From contig JADFJB010000067.1 of the NCBI GenBank assembly GCA_022566355.1, positions 1 through 24,486 on the forward strand: DNA of 24,486 nucleotides, written 5' to 3'. The notes beneath the pieces were generated by a model, which was not told where the DNA came from, ran no database searches, and saw nothing but the letters and a program-made list of their open reading frames with translations. Source of the stretch: a candidate division KSB1 bacterium (lineage in GTDB: Bacteria; Zhuqueibacterota; JdFR-76; DREG01). Shown here one piece after another: positions 15,009 through 23,448 of the stretch (positions are counted from its first letter, which is position 1; each line of letters begins with the position of its first letter). The position numbers were made by a program, and so were the translations under genes.

Positions 15009-16079
15009 ATGGAAATATCAGATCTGGGTTTTGATACTCATTTTTGGGAACAGTCTCTCGATTTTGATCCAGATATCTTTTGCCTGGCAAGGGTAACTGC
15101 AGTCAACAGGAATAATTTTCTAGTTAGAAATGAAAAGGGTGAAGTCGAGGCTGAACTTACGGGTAAATTTTTGTTTGAAGCTGATTCTACTCTTGAATTC
15201 CCAACTGTTGGTGATTGGGTGTTAACCCAGTATCATAATGAAAATACCTCTGCCATAATTCACAGCATTTTACCGAGAAAATCGATTTTGAAAAGAAAGG
15301 AATCAGGAAAAAAGATCGACTACCAATTAATTGCTGCCAATATTGATACGGCTTTTATTATGCAGGGATTTGATCAAAATTTTAACCTGAGTAGACTGGA
15401 ACGCTATTTGGTAATGGTGTGTGAAAGCAACATTCGCCCGCTTATTTTGTTAAGCAAATCTGACCTCTTAACAAGGGAAGAACTGGAGCTTAGAATTACT
15501 GAGAGTAACAGACTGAAGAGGGAATATGGTTTAATCATCTTTAGCAATAAAACCGGGCACGGATTAGATGAAATTCGGAAAAAAATAAATGAGAAAAACA
15601 CGTATTGCTTATTGGGATCATCGGGGGTTGGCAAGACGACGTTGTTAAACAATTTAATCGGCAAGGATCAATTTACGGTAAATACTGTTAGAGATAAAGA
15701 CGGAAGAGGAAGGCATACAACTTCAAAGCGTCAATTAATCAAACTGGAAGATGGTGGGCTCATTATCGATACGCCGGGGATGAGAGAACTGGGTGTTTTT
15801 GGTGTTGAAACCGGGATTTCCGAAACATTCGATGATATAGCTGAACTTGAAAGCCAATGTCGCTTCTCTGACTGCACGCATACTCACGAAATAGATTGTG
15901 CGGTTCTTAAAGCTGTCAACGACGGCATCATCGATAAAAATAGGTTTCAAAATTTTCTAAAAATCCAGAAAGAATCCGATTTATATGAAAGGTCTTATGT
16001 CGCAAACCGACAGAGGAATAAGAAGTTCGGTAAATATTATAAACAAGTTATTAAAGATAAAAAAAGTAGTCGCAGATAA
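15009..16079 (+). CDS. rsgA: Ribosome small subunit-dependent GTPase RsgA
   Basis: A late 30S-maturation GTPase, cytosolic, acting near the decoding centre. The 356 residues contain an N-terminal OB fold (about 23-110), then the circularly permuted G domain in its diagnostic order: G4 LSKSD (148-152), G1 GSSGVGKT (203-210), G3 DTPGM (254-258). The C-terminal zinc knuckle has C284, C289, H291 and C297. I prefer ATG 15009, since proteins of this subgroup begin with a short stretch before the LGFD-like motif. TTG 14997 in frame would add four residues. No strong Shine-Dalgarno is seen for either. It stands alone, after the broken symporter gene. Confidence 0.95.
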   Translation: MEISDLGFDTHFWEQSLDFDPDIFCLARVTAVNRNNFLVRNEKGEVEAELTGKFLFEADSTLEFPTVGDWVLTQYHNENTSAIIHSILPRKSILKRKESGKKIDYQLIAANIDTAFIMQGFDQNFNLSRLERYLVMVCESNIRPLILLSKSDLLTREELELRITESNRLKREYGLIIFSNKTGHGLDEIRKKINEKNTYCLLGSSGVGKTTLLNNLIGKDQFTVNTVRDKDGRGRHTTSKRQLIKLEDGGLIIDTPGMRELGVFGVETGISETFDDIAELESQCRFSDCTHTHEIDCAVLKAVNDGIIDKNRFQNFLKIQKESDLYERSYVANRQRNKKFGKYYKQVIKDKKSSRR

Positions 16080-16136
16080 AAAAACTCTTAATTAACTTTG
16101 AAGATTGAATAACACTACCCCATTGGAAAATATCTC

Positions 16137-18023
16137 ATGAAACTTTTACGCATATTATTCATTATTGTCCTCTTTTTTACACTTTATTTTTGTTGCTCAA
16201 GTCCGAATATCGAACTTCAGGTGTACGATGCAGATAAAAGAAGACCGATAGAAGGAGCCCTGGTTTATTTAAAAGAGCAACATATTACTTTTCGCACAAA
16301 TGTTAGAGGTGCTGTTTCAATTCCTGCCAAATATCGGAATGAGATAATCAGCATTCACGCGAAGGATTACCAATCACTGGACATAAATTTATCAAATAAC
16401 ATAGAAAACAAAATATCCCTTAAGTTTGATGAAACTCTGGTAAACCCGCTTGAACAGAAGCTGGTTTTTAACAAAGCGGATACGCTCAGGGGAGCTTATG
16501 GCAAGTATCGTGAAAACAATGATTTATTGTTTTACGATCTGAACATCAAATTGAATATTGAAGAAAAGTTTATTTCGGGGAGGAATAGCATCAAATTCAA
16601 AATGTTAAGGGATGACAATAGAATTCAGATCGATCTTTTTGAAAACATGAATGTTGACAGCATCCTGTTTAAGGGGCAGAAATTGTCTTATACTCGGGAT
16701 TTCAACGCTGTATTTATCGATTTTCCAGCGAAATTAAAAGAATATTCAATTCATAATATTGATTTTTATTACTCCGGTTATCCAAAAGAGACCGGTCGGT
16801 TTGGCGGTATTGCTTTCAAAGTAGACTCATTAGGCAATCCGTGGATTTATACTGCTTGTCAGGGTATTGGCGCCAGTCTTTGGTGGCCCAATAAAGACCA
16901 GCAGCCGGATGAAGTAGACAGTATGAAAATCAGCGTTGCCGTCCCATCCGAGCTAATGGATATTTCCAATGGTCGATTTATGGGAAAAGAAGATATCGGC
17001 GATGGTTATACTCGATATGATTGGAAGGTACATTATCCTATCAATAATTATTCCGTTGCTTTGAATATAGGACAATACAGCCATTTTTCAGATAAACTAG
17101 GTGAATTAACACTGGATTATTATGCCATGCCGTATCATTTAACCCAGGCAAAGAGGCAATTTCAACAAGCCAAACCCATGCTTGAGTGTTTCCAAAAATT
17201 CTTTGGTGAATATCCTTTCATGAAGGATGGCTTCAAGTTAATTGAGGTACCCTATTCGGGGATGGAGCATCAGAGTGCAGTCAGTTATGGCAATTTATTC
17301 AAGAATGGTTACTTGGGACGGGATTGGACTGGCGTTGGTGTGAGCATGAAATTTGATTTTATCATCATTCATGAAAGCGGGCATGAATGGTTTGGCAACA
17401 GTGTTACTGCCAACGACGTTTCCGATGCATGGATTCAAGAAGGGTGGTGTACTTATGCGGAGGGTATTTATGTAGAATGTATGTTTGGTTATGAAGATGC
17501 GATTAAATACTTAAATGGCTATAAGAGTAAAGTCAAGAATAAAGCTCCGATTATAGGGCCAACATCAGTGAATCATTGGCCAACACAGGATATGTATTTT
17601 AAAGGAGCATTGTTCTTAAATACCTTGCGGCATGTGGTGGATGATGATGAAAAATGGTGGTCATTATTAAAGGCATATGCTGAAAATTTTAAATATAAAA
17701 ATATTTATACGGTAGATGTTATTAATTTTTTTAACCAATATTTTAATCGTGATTTTAAATCCATCTTCGAACAATATCTTTACCATGCTAATCTACCTGT
17801 GCTTCAATTGAAATATAATGAAGAAGAGGTTGAATACAGATGGAAGGTTGATGTGCCAGATTTCGATATGCCTGTAAAAGTGCGATCTAAAGGTGAAATA
17901 TTTTTTATCTATCCGACATCAAAATGGCAATCTGAGAATTTAACGGAAATAGAAAAAGAAGATTGGAATATTGCTACGGATTATTTTTATATTGAGGTTG
18001 AGGAGGTTAGCGGAAATCTCTAA
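16137..18023 (+). CDS. M1-family zinc metallopeptidase, predicted lipoprotein
   Basis: A predicted aminopeptidase at the cell envelope. Residues 1-20 are a lipoprotein signal with a lipobox-like LYFC before a second Cys. Residues about 25-95 resemble a carboxypeptidase-regulatory-like beta sandwich (IELQVYDADKRRPIEGALVYL). The M1 N-terminal beta domain and catalytic domain follow. The zinc site is complete: HESGH with H412, E413 and H416, then E435 eighteen residues further on (HExxH-x18-E). The exopeptidase motif GxMEN is represented by GMEH at 375-378. The C-terminal part (to 628) is shorter than in E. coli PepN, as in many FCB M1 enzymes. ATG 16137 has only a weak TTGGAAAA upstream. It probably degrades peptides outside the cytosol; the substrate is unknown. 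Confidence 0.92.
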   Translation: MKLLRILFIIVLFFTLYFCCSSPNIELQVYDADKRRPIEGALVYLKEQHITFRTNVRGAVSIPAKYRNEIISIHAKDYQSLDINLSNNIENKISLKFDETLVNPLEQKLVFNKADTLRGAYGKYRENNDLLFYDLNIKLNIEEKFISGRNSIKFKMLRDDNRIQIDLFENMNVDSILFKGQKLSYTRDFNAVFIDFPAKLKEYSIHNIDFYYSGYPKETGRFGGIAFKVDSLGNPWIYTACQGIGASLWWPNKDQQPDEVDSMKISVAVPSELMDISNGRFMGKEDIGDGYTRYDWKVHYPINNYSVALNIGQYSHFSDKLGELTLDYYAMPYHLTQAKRQFQQAKPMLECFQKFFGEYPFMKDGFKLIEVPYSGMEHQSAVSYGNLFKNGYLGRDWTGVGVSMKFDFIIIHESGHEWFGNSVTANDVSDAWIQEGWCTYAEGIYVECMFGYEDAIKYLNGYKSKVKNKAPIIGPTSVNHWPTQDMYFKGALFLNTLRHVVDDDEKWWSLLKAYAENFKYKNIYTVDVINFFNQYFNRDFKSIFEQYLYHANLPVLQLKYNEEEVEYRWKVDVPDFDMPVKVRSKGEIFFIYPTSKWQSENLTEIEKEDWNIATDYFYIEVEEVSGNL

Positions 18024-18050
18024 AAAATTAGAAAATTCATATTCAATTTC

Positions 18051-18425
18051 ATGATGCCTAAATCATCTCCACACATTACTCATTTTTCCTGGGGACAAAT
18101 TGAAATTGAAGGCCTTGATAAGGCTTTCAAAGACGCAAAAATCTACCCTGGTGGTGCCAGAGAATGGGATTGGAACGAAACTGGCACTCACCATGAACCG
18201 GGGATTCAACCAACAGATGTACAGGAGTTGTTAGAAAAAGGAGCAAACGTCGTTGTGCTTTCAAAAGGCGTGTATGAGCGTTTACAGGTTTGCCCCGAAA
18301 CGTTGCAATTATTAAATAACAACAAAGTAATTTTTCATGTTTTACAGACCGAAAAAGCGGTCACACTTTATAATCAATTATGTGGAAATAAATCTGTGGG
18401 TGGATTATTTCATTCAACTTGCTAA
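18051..18425 (+). CDS. Mth938/AAMDC-family protein (DUF498)
   Basis: A 124-residue cytosolic protein of the Mth938 / NDUFAF3 fold family (Pfam DUF498). Recognisable family features are the N-terminal PHITHFSWGQIEIEG strand pair, the KIYPGGAREWDWNETGTHH segment (about 27-45) and the ELLEKGANVVVLSKGVYERL stretch (about 57-76). Members have a small alpha/beta sandwich. The mammalian relatives act in complex I assembly (NDUFAF3) or are of unclear role (AAMDC), and the bacterial role is not established. It starts 27 bases after the peptidase gene, and the GNAT gene follows after nine bases, so the last two probably share a transcript. ATG 18054 is an equal alternative start. Confidence 0.85.
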   Translation: MMPKSSPHITHFSWGQIEIEGLDKAFKDAKIYPGGAREWDWNETGTHHEPGIQPTDVQELLEKGANVVVLSKGVYERLQVCPETLQLLNNNKVIFHVLQTEKAVTLYNQLCGNKSVGGLFHSTC

Positions 18426-18434
18426 ACCAGGTGA

Positions 18435-19034
18435 ATGTCCATGTCTGGTCGTCAATTCAATAAACACATTTCTAAATTGGATTTTTTTCCATTGACTTCT
18501 GATCGCTGGGATGATTTTACCCAATTGTTTGGCGAACGCGGTGCTTGCGGTGGCTGTTGGTGCATGTGGATGCGTTTAACGCGTTCTGTTTTTGAACAAC
18601 AAAAAGGTGAATTGAATAAAAATGCGATCAAAGAGTTTGTCGATTCAGGCAACATTCCAGGCTTATTGGCTTATCAAAATGATGAACCAATCGGCTGGAT
18701 ATCAGTCGCTCCCCGGGAAGAATTTTCGGTTTTACAACGGTCGAGAATTCTAAAGCCACTTGATGATAAGCCGGTTTGGTCAGTGGCTTGTTTTTTTATT
18801 GATAAGAAGTATCGTAATCAAGGATTGAGTGTTCGACTTCTTCATGCAGCAATTGAATATGTAAAACAGAAGGGAGGTGAAATTGTTGAAGGCTATCCCG
18901 TGGAGCCCAAAAAAGATCGTATGCCGGCGGCTTTTGCCTGGACTGGATTGGCATCAGCTTTTCTGGCAGCCGGTTTTTCAGAAAAAGTGCGGCGATCTGA
19001 AACCAGACCTATAATGAGATATTTGATAAATTAA
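18435..19034 (+). CDS. GNAT-family N-acetyltransferase
   Basis: A 199-residue acetyl-CoA-dependent acyltransferase; the acceptor is unknown. The GNAT core is seen from the GLLAYQNDEPIGWISVAPREEF strands (about 76-97) to motif A, VWSVACFFIDKKYRNQGLSVRLL (about 114-136), where RNQGLS forms the pyrophosphate-binding loop. A Cys-rich start (C38, C41 and C43 in GACGGCWCMWMR) is typical of a particular GNAT subgroup and could bind metal. The start may be ATG 18435 or ATG 18441; AGGTG precedes the first. It is placed directly behind the DUF498 gene, with palindromic repeats downstream. Confidence 0.88.
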   Translation: MSMSGRQFNKHISKLDFFPLTSDRWDDFTQLFGERGACGGCWCMWMRLTRSVFEQQKGELNKNAIKEFVDSGNIPGLLAYQNDEPIGWISVAPREEFSVLQRSRILKPLDDKPVWSVACFFIDKKYRNQGLSVRLLHAAIEYVKQKGGEIVEGYPVEPKKDRMPAAFAWTGLASAFLAAGFSEKVRRSETRPIMRYLIN

Positions 19035-19051
19035 TTTTCCAACCTATTGTT

Positions 19052-19165
19052 AATAAATTCCAATTTCCAAATCCGAAATTCCAAATAAATCAAAATGCTC
19101 AATTTCAAATAACCAACACGTACGACTCAAATTTGAGATTTGGATCTTAGATATTAGAATTTATT
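19052..19165. repeat. Imperfect palindromic AT-rich repeat
   Basis: The left arm, starting AATAAATTCCAATTTCCAAA (19052 onward), and the reverse complement of the right arm, starting AATAAATTCTAATATCTAAG (from 19165 backward), agree at most positions over about 30 bases. The centre is near 19108. This class of AATTCCAAATAAATC-type imperfect palindrome occurs in many copies between genes in environmental bacterial genomes; only one copy is visible here. It ends the GNAT unit and begins the decayed region. Confidence 0.6.
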
Positions 19166-19209
19166 TGTTATTTGTTGCTTGCTAATTGAGATTGTGAATG
19201 GCAATAACA

Positions 19210-19238
19210 TTCCCCTCTTGAGATTCTTGAGAGGGGAA
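19210..19238. repeat. Near-perfect 13-pair hairpin
   Basis: TTCCCCTCT at 19210-19218 pairs exactly with AGAGGGGAA at 19230-19238. Four more pairs (two of them G-U) continue inward to a three-base loop. There is no T-run, so it is not a standard terminator. It resembles short palindromic repeats left by small non-autonomous elements. Confidence 0.6.
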
Positions 19239-19242
19239 GAAA

Positions 19243-19260
19243 ATCCCGTCCGGACGAGAT
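19243..19260. repeat. REP-like GC-rich palindrome
   Basis: ATCCCGTCCGGACGAGAT is an 18-base palindrome with one mismatched pair and a perfect 10-base core, CGTCCGGACG. It stands out by base composition from the AT-rich surroundings and lies five bases after the preceding hairpin. It is probably a dispersed REP-type element. Confidence 0.55.
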
Positions 19261-19290
19261 GACATAGTTGGAAGTTTTAAGCATGAAAGC

Positions 19291-19998
19291 ATGATTCATG
19301 AATTATTCAAGTTAATTAAGAATTTAAACAAGAACCAGAAGATCTATTCTGTTATTTCCCGGAACCCGGGGCTTTTCCTTAAATTAGCTCGAATTAAAAA
19401 GAAACTCGAAATTCCAATATTTTATCAACCTTACAATTTTACCACAGACTTGGCAGTGCGGCCGGATGTTAATCCCAAAAATGCTAAGAAATATTTTTGA
19501 TTGGAATCAAAATATATCTGGAATATGACCGGTTTCACTTTGTCTTCAGGATTCGCAAGCCGCGTGGTATAAAAGATACTTTTTGGATCAGAATATTTTT
19601 GTAACAAAACGGGCTATTAATTAACGGTGCCCAATAAACTTTTCGATTATTTATCCAGGGGAATTCCAATTGTTGCTTCGGATTTGCCTTCGATTGGAGA
19701 TTTCTTAAAAGATGAATGTGAAGGGGTTTTATTCGAACCAGAGAAGGAAGCAGACTATATTGCAGCTATTCGAAAATTGTTTTCATCTTCAATTTATTAT
19801 GAAAAGCTTCAACAGAATTCTTATGTTGCTGCTGAAAAATACCTTTGGTCGACATGTGCTGAGAGTATGTTAAAACAAATAGAATCCGTTGCTAACCTTA
19901 GAGAAACTGCCTTTTCTTTGAAGTCAATCAAATTAAACAATAATTTAAATTTCAAATTTAAATTTAATTTAGAATTTCTAATAAGAATTCAGATATGA
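19291..19998 (+). pseudogene. Decayed glycosyltransferase (GT4/group 1 type)
   Basis: Two recognisable pieces of a GT-B glycosyltransferase remain in one frame. 19291-19500 encodes KIYSVISRNPGLFLKLARI-like sequence, matching the N-terminal domain segment where group 1 enzymes read 'IYxRxp..l..a...k..gip'. The following TGA (19498) sits where a Trp would fit, and LESKYIWNM continues the same frame. Further in-frame stops are at 19570 and 19618. From 19627 the C-terminal donor-binding signature is clear: PNKLFDYLSRGIPIVASDLPS and EGVLFEPEKEADYIAAI. About 80 N-terminal residues and over 100 central residues are missing against a normal 360-400. The last codons (AT-rich, Asn/Phe/Lys repeats) look like run-through. 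The end overlaps the ABC gene by ATGA, so the two were probably one operon. Translation of the C-terminal piece alone cannot be excluded. Confidence 0.82.
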
Positions 19999-21896
19999 AA
20001 CTGTATTTAAAATTACTGCGCTACTTAAAACCATTCTGGAAATTGATTATTCTATCAATTGTTCTAACCTTATTTTTCATATTTTTTAATAACCTTTCTC
20101 TTTGGATTTCGGTCGATTTTATACGTGAGTTATTTGAACCGCAAAATTTACAAGAACTCTCGCAAATAAATCAGCAAAATCCGGCAAACAATCAGCCAGG
20201 CATTGAAAGCATTTCAAATCCTGAGAGTACTTACGAAAAAATAAACCAGGTCATCAAGAGTTATATTATTCAGGAAAATCGTTTTGCTACCTTAAAAATG
20301 GTTTGTTTTATGATCTTTTTCTCGTACCTGCTCAAAAATATTATTCATTATATCCGGCGGGTTCTAAATAACTTTATAGAGTTGCGGATCCTTTTGAATA
20401 TCAGAAATGATTTGTTTAGTACAATTATTCGACTTCCGCTCACCTATTTTGAACGTAACCATACAGGTCGATTAACATCAATCGTATTTAATGACGTCAA
20501 TGCAGTAAATATTGTGTTAGCGAATAGCTTTGGGAAATTAATTTTAATTCCACTGCAATTAATTGCAAACCTGGTGATTTTGCTTCTTATCAGTTGGAAA
20601 CTATCTATAATTACTTTTACTATTGTCCCATTGACGGGGTTTGTAATTGTCAAGATCGGGAAAAGTATTCGCCGAAAAAGTCGCAGAGTTTTTCGCCAGA
20701 TTGCCAACGTCGTATCAGTATTTCAAGAATCGGTTTCATCCATACGAATTGTAAAAGCGTTTACAAACGAAGACCGGCAAGAAACAAGTTTTAGAAATGA
20801 AAGTTATTGCCATTACAAATTGAATTTTCGTGCAAATAAGCTCAGTTTTTTTACCTCTCCGTTGAATGAGACCCTGGGTGTTTTTATACTTGTCGCTTTG
20901 CTTTGGTATGGCGGCAACATGGTTTACTCTGGTGAAGGTTTGACGGCTGAAGATTTTATGCGATACCTGGTATTTTTATTTACGGTTTTCCAGCCATTAA
21001 AAGAACTTGGCGGATTGAATAACAGAATTCAAACCGGCCTTGCTGCTGCTGAGCGAATTTTTGATACCATAGACGAACATCGTGAAGTATATGAAAAACC
21101 GGATTCAAAAAAGTTAGATCAATTTCAGCATTCTATCAAATTCGAAGGAGTTAATTTCCGATATCATGAAGATGAACAAATTGTCTTGGAAAATATCAAC
21201 CTTGACATAAAACGAGGAGATATGGTGGCTTTTGTTGGCCCGAGCGGAGCAGGTAAATCTACATTGGTCGATTTAATCCCCCGTTTTTATGATATTCAAG
21301 AGGGAAGTATTAGAATTGATGGAACAGATGTTCGTGAGTACACCCTGCAGTCTTTGCGATCAAAAATTGGTGTTGTTACTCAAGACTCAATTTTGTTTAA
21401 TGATACTGTTAAACTCAATATTGCTTATGGATTGAATGGGGTGTCTGAAGAGAAAATTATCGATGCTGCCAAGGCAGCGAATGCCTGGGAATTTATCTGC
21501 AAAATGGAAGACGGATTGAATACCATTATTGGGGAGAAGGGGATAAAATTGTCGGGCGGTCAAAAGCAGCGCTTATCAATCGCCAGGGCAATTCTCAAAA
21601 ATTCACCCATTTTAATTCTGGACGAAGCCACTTCAGCTCTTGATTCTATATCTGAAAAACTAGTCCAGGAAGCAATAGATCAATTAATGGAAAACAGAAC
21701 GGTTCTTGTGATTGCACACCGGCTTTCGACGATTATCCATGCTGATAAAATTGTAGTTTTAGATCAAGGAAAAATAGTAGGTCATGCCTCTCATTTGGAA
21801 TTGTTGGAAGATTGCCAGGCCTATCGTAGTTTGTACAAGATACAGTTCAGGCATCAATTGGAACAAGTTCAACGGAAAGTGGTAAACTCAGATTAA
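19995..21896 (+). CDS. ABC exporter, MsbA-like half transporter (fused membrane and ATPase domains)
   Basis: A homodimeric type IV ABC exporter of the lipid/drug flippase class in the inner membrane. The 633 residues comprise a six-helix membrane domain (about 1-350), with a polar insert at about 47-90 forming an unusually long first external loop (Gln/Asn-rich), and an ATPase domain (about 375-615). The ATPase has Walker A GPSGAGKS (415-422), Q-loop VVTQD, signature LSGGQ (519-523), Walker B ILILDE with D543 and E544, D-loop SALD, and switch H575. ATG 19995 overlaps the relic glycosyltransferase frame by four bases. The phosphatase gene starts two bases after its stop. With a neighbouring glycosyltransferase relic and flippase-like gene, a glycolipid or lipid A-like substrate is plausible but not shown. 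Confidence 0.93.
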   Translation: MKLYLKLLRYLKPFWKLIILSIVLTLFFIFFNNLSLWISVDFIRELFEPQNLQELSQINQQNPANNQPGIESISNPESTYEKINQVIKSYIIQENRFATLKMVCFMIFFSYLLKNIIHYIRRVLNNFIELRILLNIRNDLFSTIIRLPLTYFERNHTGRLTSIVFNDVNAVNIVLANSFGKLILIPLQLIANLVILLLISWKLSIITFTIVPLTGFVIVKIGKSIRRKSRRVFRQIANVVSVFQESVSSIRIVKAFTNEDRQETSFRNESYCHYKLNFRANKLSFFTSPLNETLGVFILVALLWYGGNMVYSGEGLTAEDFMRYLVFLFTVFQPLKELGGLNNRIQTGLAAAERIFDTIDEHREVYEKPDSKKLDQFQHSIKFEGVNFRYHEDEQIVLENINLDIKRGDMVAFVGPSGAGKSTLVDLIPRFYDIQEGSIRIDGTDVREYTLQSLRSKIGVVTQDSILFNDTVKLNIAYGLNGVSEEKIIDAAKAANAWEFICKMEDGLNTIIGEKGIKLSGGQKQRLSIARAILKNSPILILDEATSALDSISEKLVQEAIDQLMENRTVLVIAHRLSTIIHADKIVVLDQGKIVGHASHLELLEDCQAYRSLYKIQFRHQLEQVQRKVVNSD

Positions 21897-21897
21897 A

Positions 21898-22416
21898 ATG
21901 GAAATGGTTTCAAAAGAAAAATTCTGTGTGTTGTTTGTTTGTACCGGGAACATGTGCCGAAGCCCTATGGCGGAGGGGGTGTTAAAAAATCGAATTCCTA
22001 TTCACTTGAAGGATGACATGGTTGTTCAATCTGCAGGGGTTGGGACCTGGAACGGAGCGCCCGCTACGGAATTGGCAATTCAGGTTTGTAAAGAAGCACA
22101 AATAGATATTGCTGACCATCAGTCACAAATCATCGAACCCGAAATAATTGAGGAAGCCAATCTTATTTTTGCTCTTGACCAAGGCCATTTTTCTACTTTG
22201 AGGCGTTATTTTCCTGATTCCATGGATCATATTTATTTGCTCAAAGAATATAAAAACCGTGATATTTCCAAACCTGACATATCAGATCCAATTGGTGAAA
22301 GTTATGATTTTTACAAAATAATATTTGAAGAAATTGATCAGGAAATTAACAGGATAGTACCAATTATTATTGAACATGCGGAAGCTTTTTTAAAACCATC
22401 ACTGGATAAATCCTAG
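21898..22416 (+). CDS. Low-molecular-weight protein tyrosine phosphatase
   Basis: A cytosolic phosphatase of the arsenate-reductase fold. The P-loop CTGNMCRS holds the nucleophile C15 and R21 (Cx5R), and the general acid D130 is in the DPIG motif. At 172 residues it is slightly longer than the 150-residue norm. It starts two bases after the ABC gene, and its TAG overlaps the GTG of the DUF3108 gene by one base, so it is certainly co-transcribed. LMW-PTPs beside envelope-export genes usually dephosphorylate the tyrosine kinase that controls capsule or exopolysaccharide. Some relatives are protein-arginine phosphatases, which this sequence does not exclude. ATG 21904 is an alternative start. 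Confidence 0.92.
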   Translation: MEMVSKEKFCVLFVCTGNMCRSPMAEGVLKNRIPIHLKDDMVVQSAGVGTWNGAPATELAIQVCKEAQIDIADHQSQIIEPEIIEEANLIFALDQGHFSTLRRYFPDSMDHIYLLKEYKNRDISKPDISDPIGESYDFYKIIFEEIDQEINRIVPIIIEHAEAFLKPSLDKS

Positions 22417-23231
22417 TGAATTACAAAAATATAACATCAATTATTGTATTATTGAACTTGTTTTTACTTGTTGAAGGTGATGCTCAAACTACTTCAAACA
22501 ATGAAGCGAATTTGTCAAATGATTCGTTATCTGTTTTTAATATAAATCGCCAAGTAAATAATGAGGCATTTAAAGTCGGCGAATCTCTAAAATTTGTGAT
22601 CCGGTATGGCCCTATTCAGGCTGGATATGCTTATTTAGAGATTTTACAAGTGAGGGATGTAAATGGCCGTCGATGTTTTGAGGTCACTTCCCGAGCTGAA
22701 TCAAATAATTTTTTTTCGACTTTTTATAAAGTTCGTGACAAGACGGTTTCATTAATGGATTCCGTAGGATTGTATTCGTGGCATTTCTCTAAAAAAATAC
22801 GTGAGGGCAAATATCGGGCAGATATCGAGGTTATTTTTGATCAACCGAATTATCGTGTGATTACTAAAAAAGATACCATTAAAACGCCGGCTTATGTGCA
22901 AGATCCGTTGTCTTCTCTTTATTTCCTTCGAACTCAAAATATTGAAGTAGGGAAATCCTACTTCATCGATCATTTTTCCGGGAAGAAATTATATCCTTTA
23001 ACAGTTCGCGTGTTGCGTAAGGAAACCATTCGGGTGCGGGCTGGGAAATTCACTTGTTTGGTTGTTGAGCCGGTTCTAAAAGACGCCGGGGTTTTTAACA
23101 GCAAGGGAGATGTTACAGTATGGTTGACAGATGACCGGTATAGAATCCCGGTATTAATGAAAAGCAAAATTTTAGTTGGTTCGATTATTGCCGAATTGAT
23201 TGAATATAAGGGCGTACTTCCGAGCGGTTAA
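22416..23231 (+). CDS. Exported DUF3108-family protein
   Basis: A 271-residue periplasmic or surface protein with a Sec-type signal (about 1-24, cleavage near GDA-Q). The mature part has the DUF3108 pattern: FKVGESLKFVIRYGPIQAGYA (about 52-72), the FYKVRDKTVSLMD and GLYSWHFSKKIREGKY segments, a DPLSSLYFLR helix, VRAGKFTCLVVEPVL, and the closing VTVWLTDDRYRIPVLM. DUF3108 is a beta-rich, lipocalin- or LolA-like fold of unknown function, common in FCB bacteria and proteobacteria. The start is GTG 22416 with one base of overlap with the phosphatase gene. The location beside an exporter suggests an envelope role, which is inference. Confidence 0.9.
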   Translation: MNYKNITSIIVLLNLFLLVEGDAQTTSNNEANLSNDSLSVFNINRQVNNEAFKVGESLKFVIRYGPIQAGYAYLEILQVRDVNGRRCFEVTSRAESNNFFSTFYKVRDKTVSLMDSVGLYSWHFSKKIREGKYRADIEVIFDQPNYRVITKKDTIKTPAYVQDPLSSLYFLRTQNIEVGKSYFIDHFSGKKLYPLTVRVLRKETIRVRAGKFTCLVVEPVLKDAGVFNSKGDVTVWLTDDRYRIPVLMKSKILVGSIIAELIEYKGVLPSG

Positions 23232-23235
23232 GGTG

Positions 23236-23255
23236 CAATTTTTAAATTGATTTTA
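23236..23255 (+). terminator. Weak terminator-like hairpin after the DUF3108 gene
   Basis: CAATTT (23236-23241) pairs with AAATTG (23244-23249) across two bases, followed by ATTTTA. The stem is short and AT-rich with almost no loop, so it is a weak candidate for ending the exporter-phosphatase-DUF3108 transcript. Confidence 0.25.
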
Positions 23256-23448
23256 CAAACAGAAATAGCTCTATATTTTTTGTTTTTCTATTCATTCTAC
23301 TCTTTTAATAAAATATTTTCTAAACAAAAAAGTAGAAACAAATGCTTAATATTGTGAGATTGATCCATCTAATAAATAATGCTGCTAACCTGTGAAAGAA
23401 ATTCAGTTTATGCTGATTTAAGAACACCATGAATTGATTGAAAAAACT

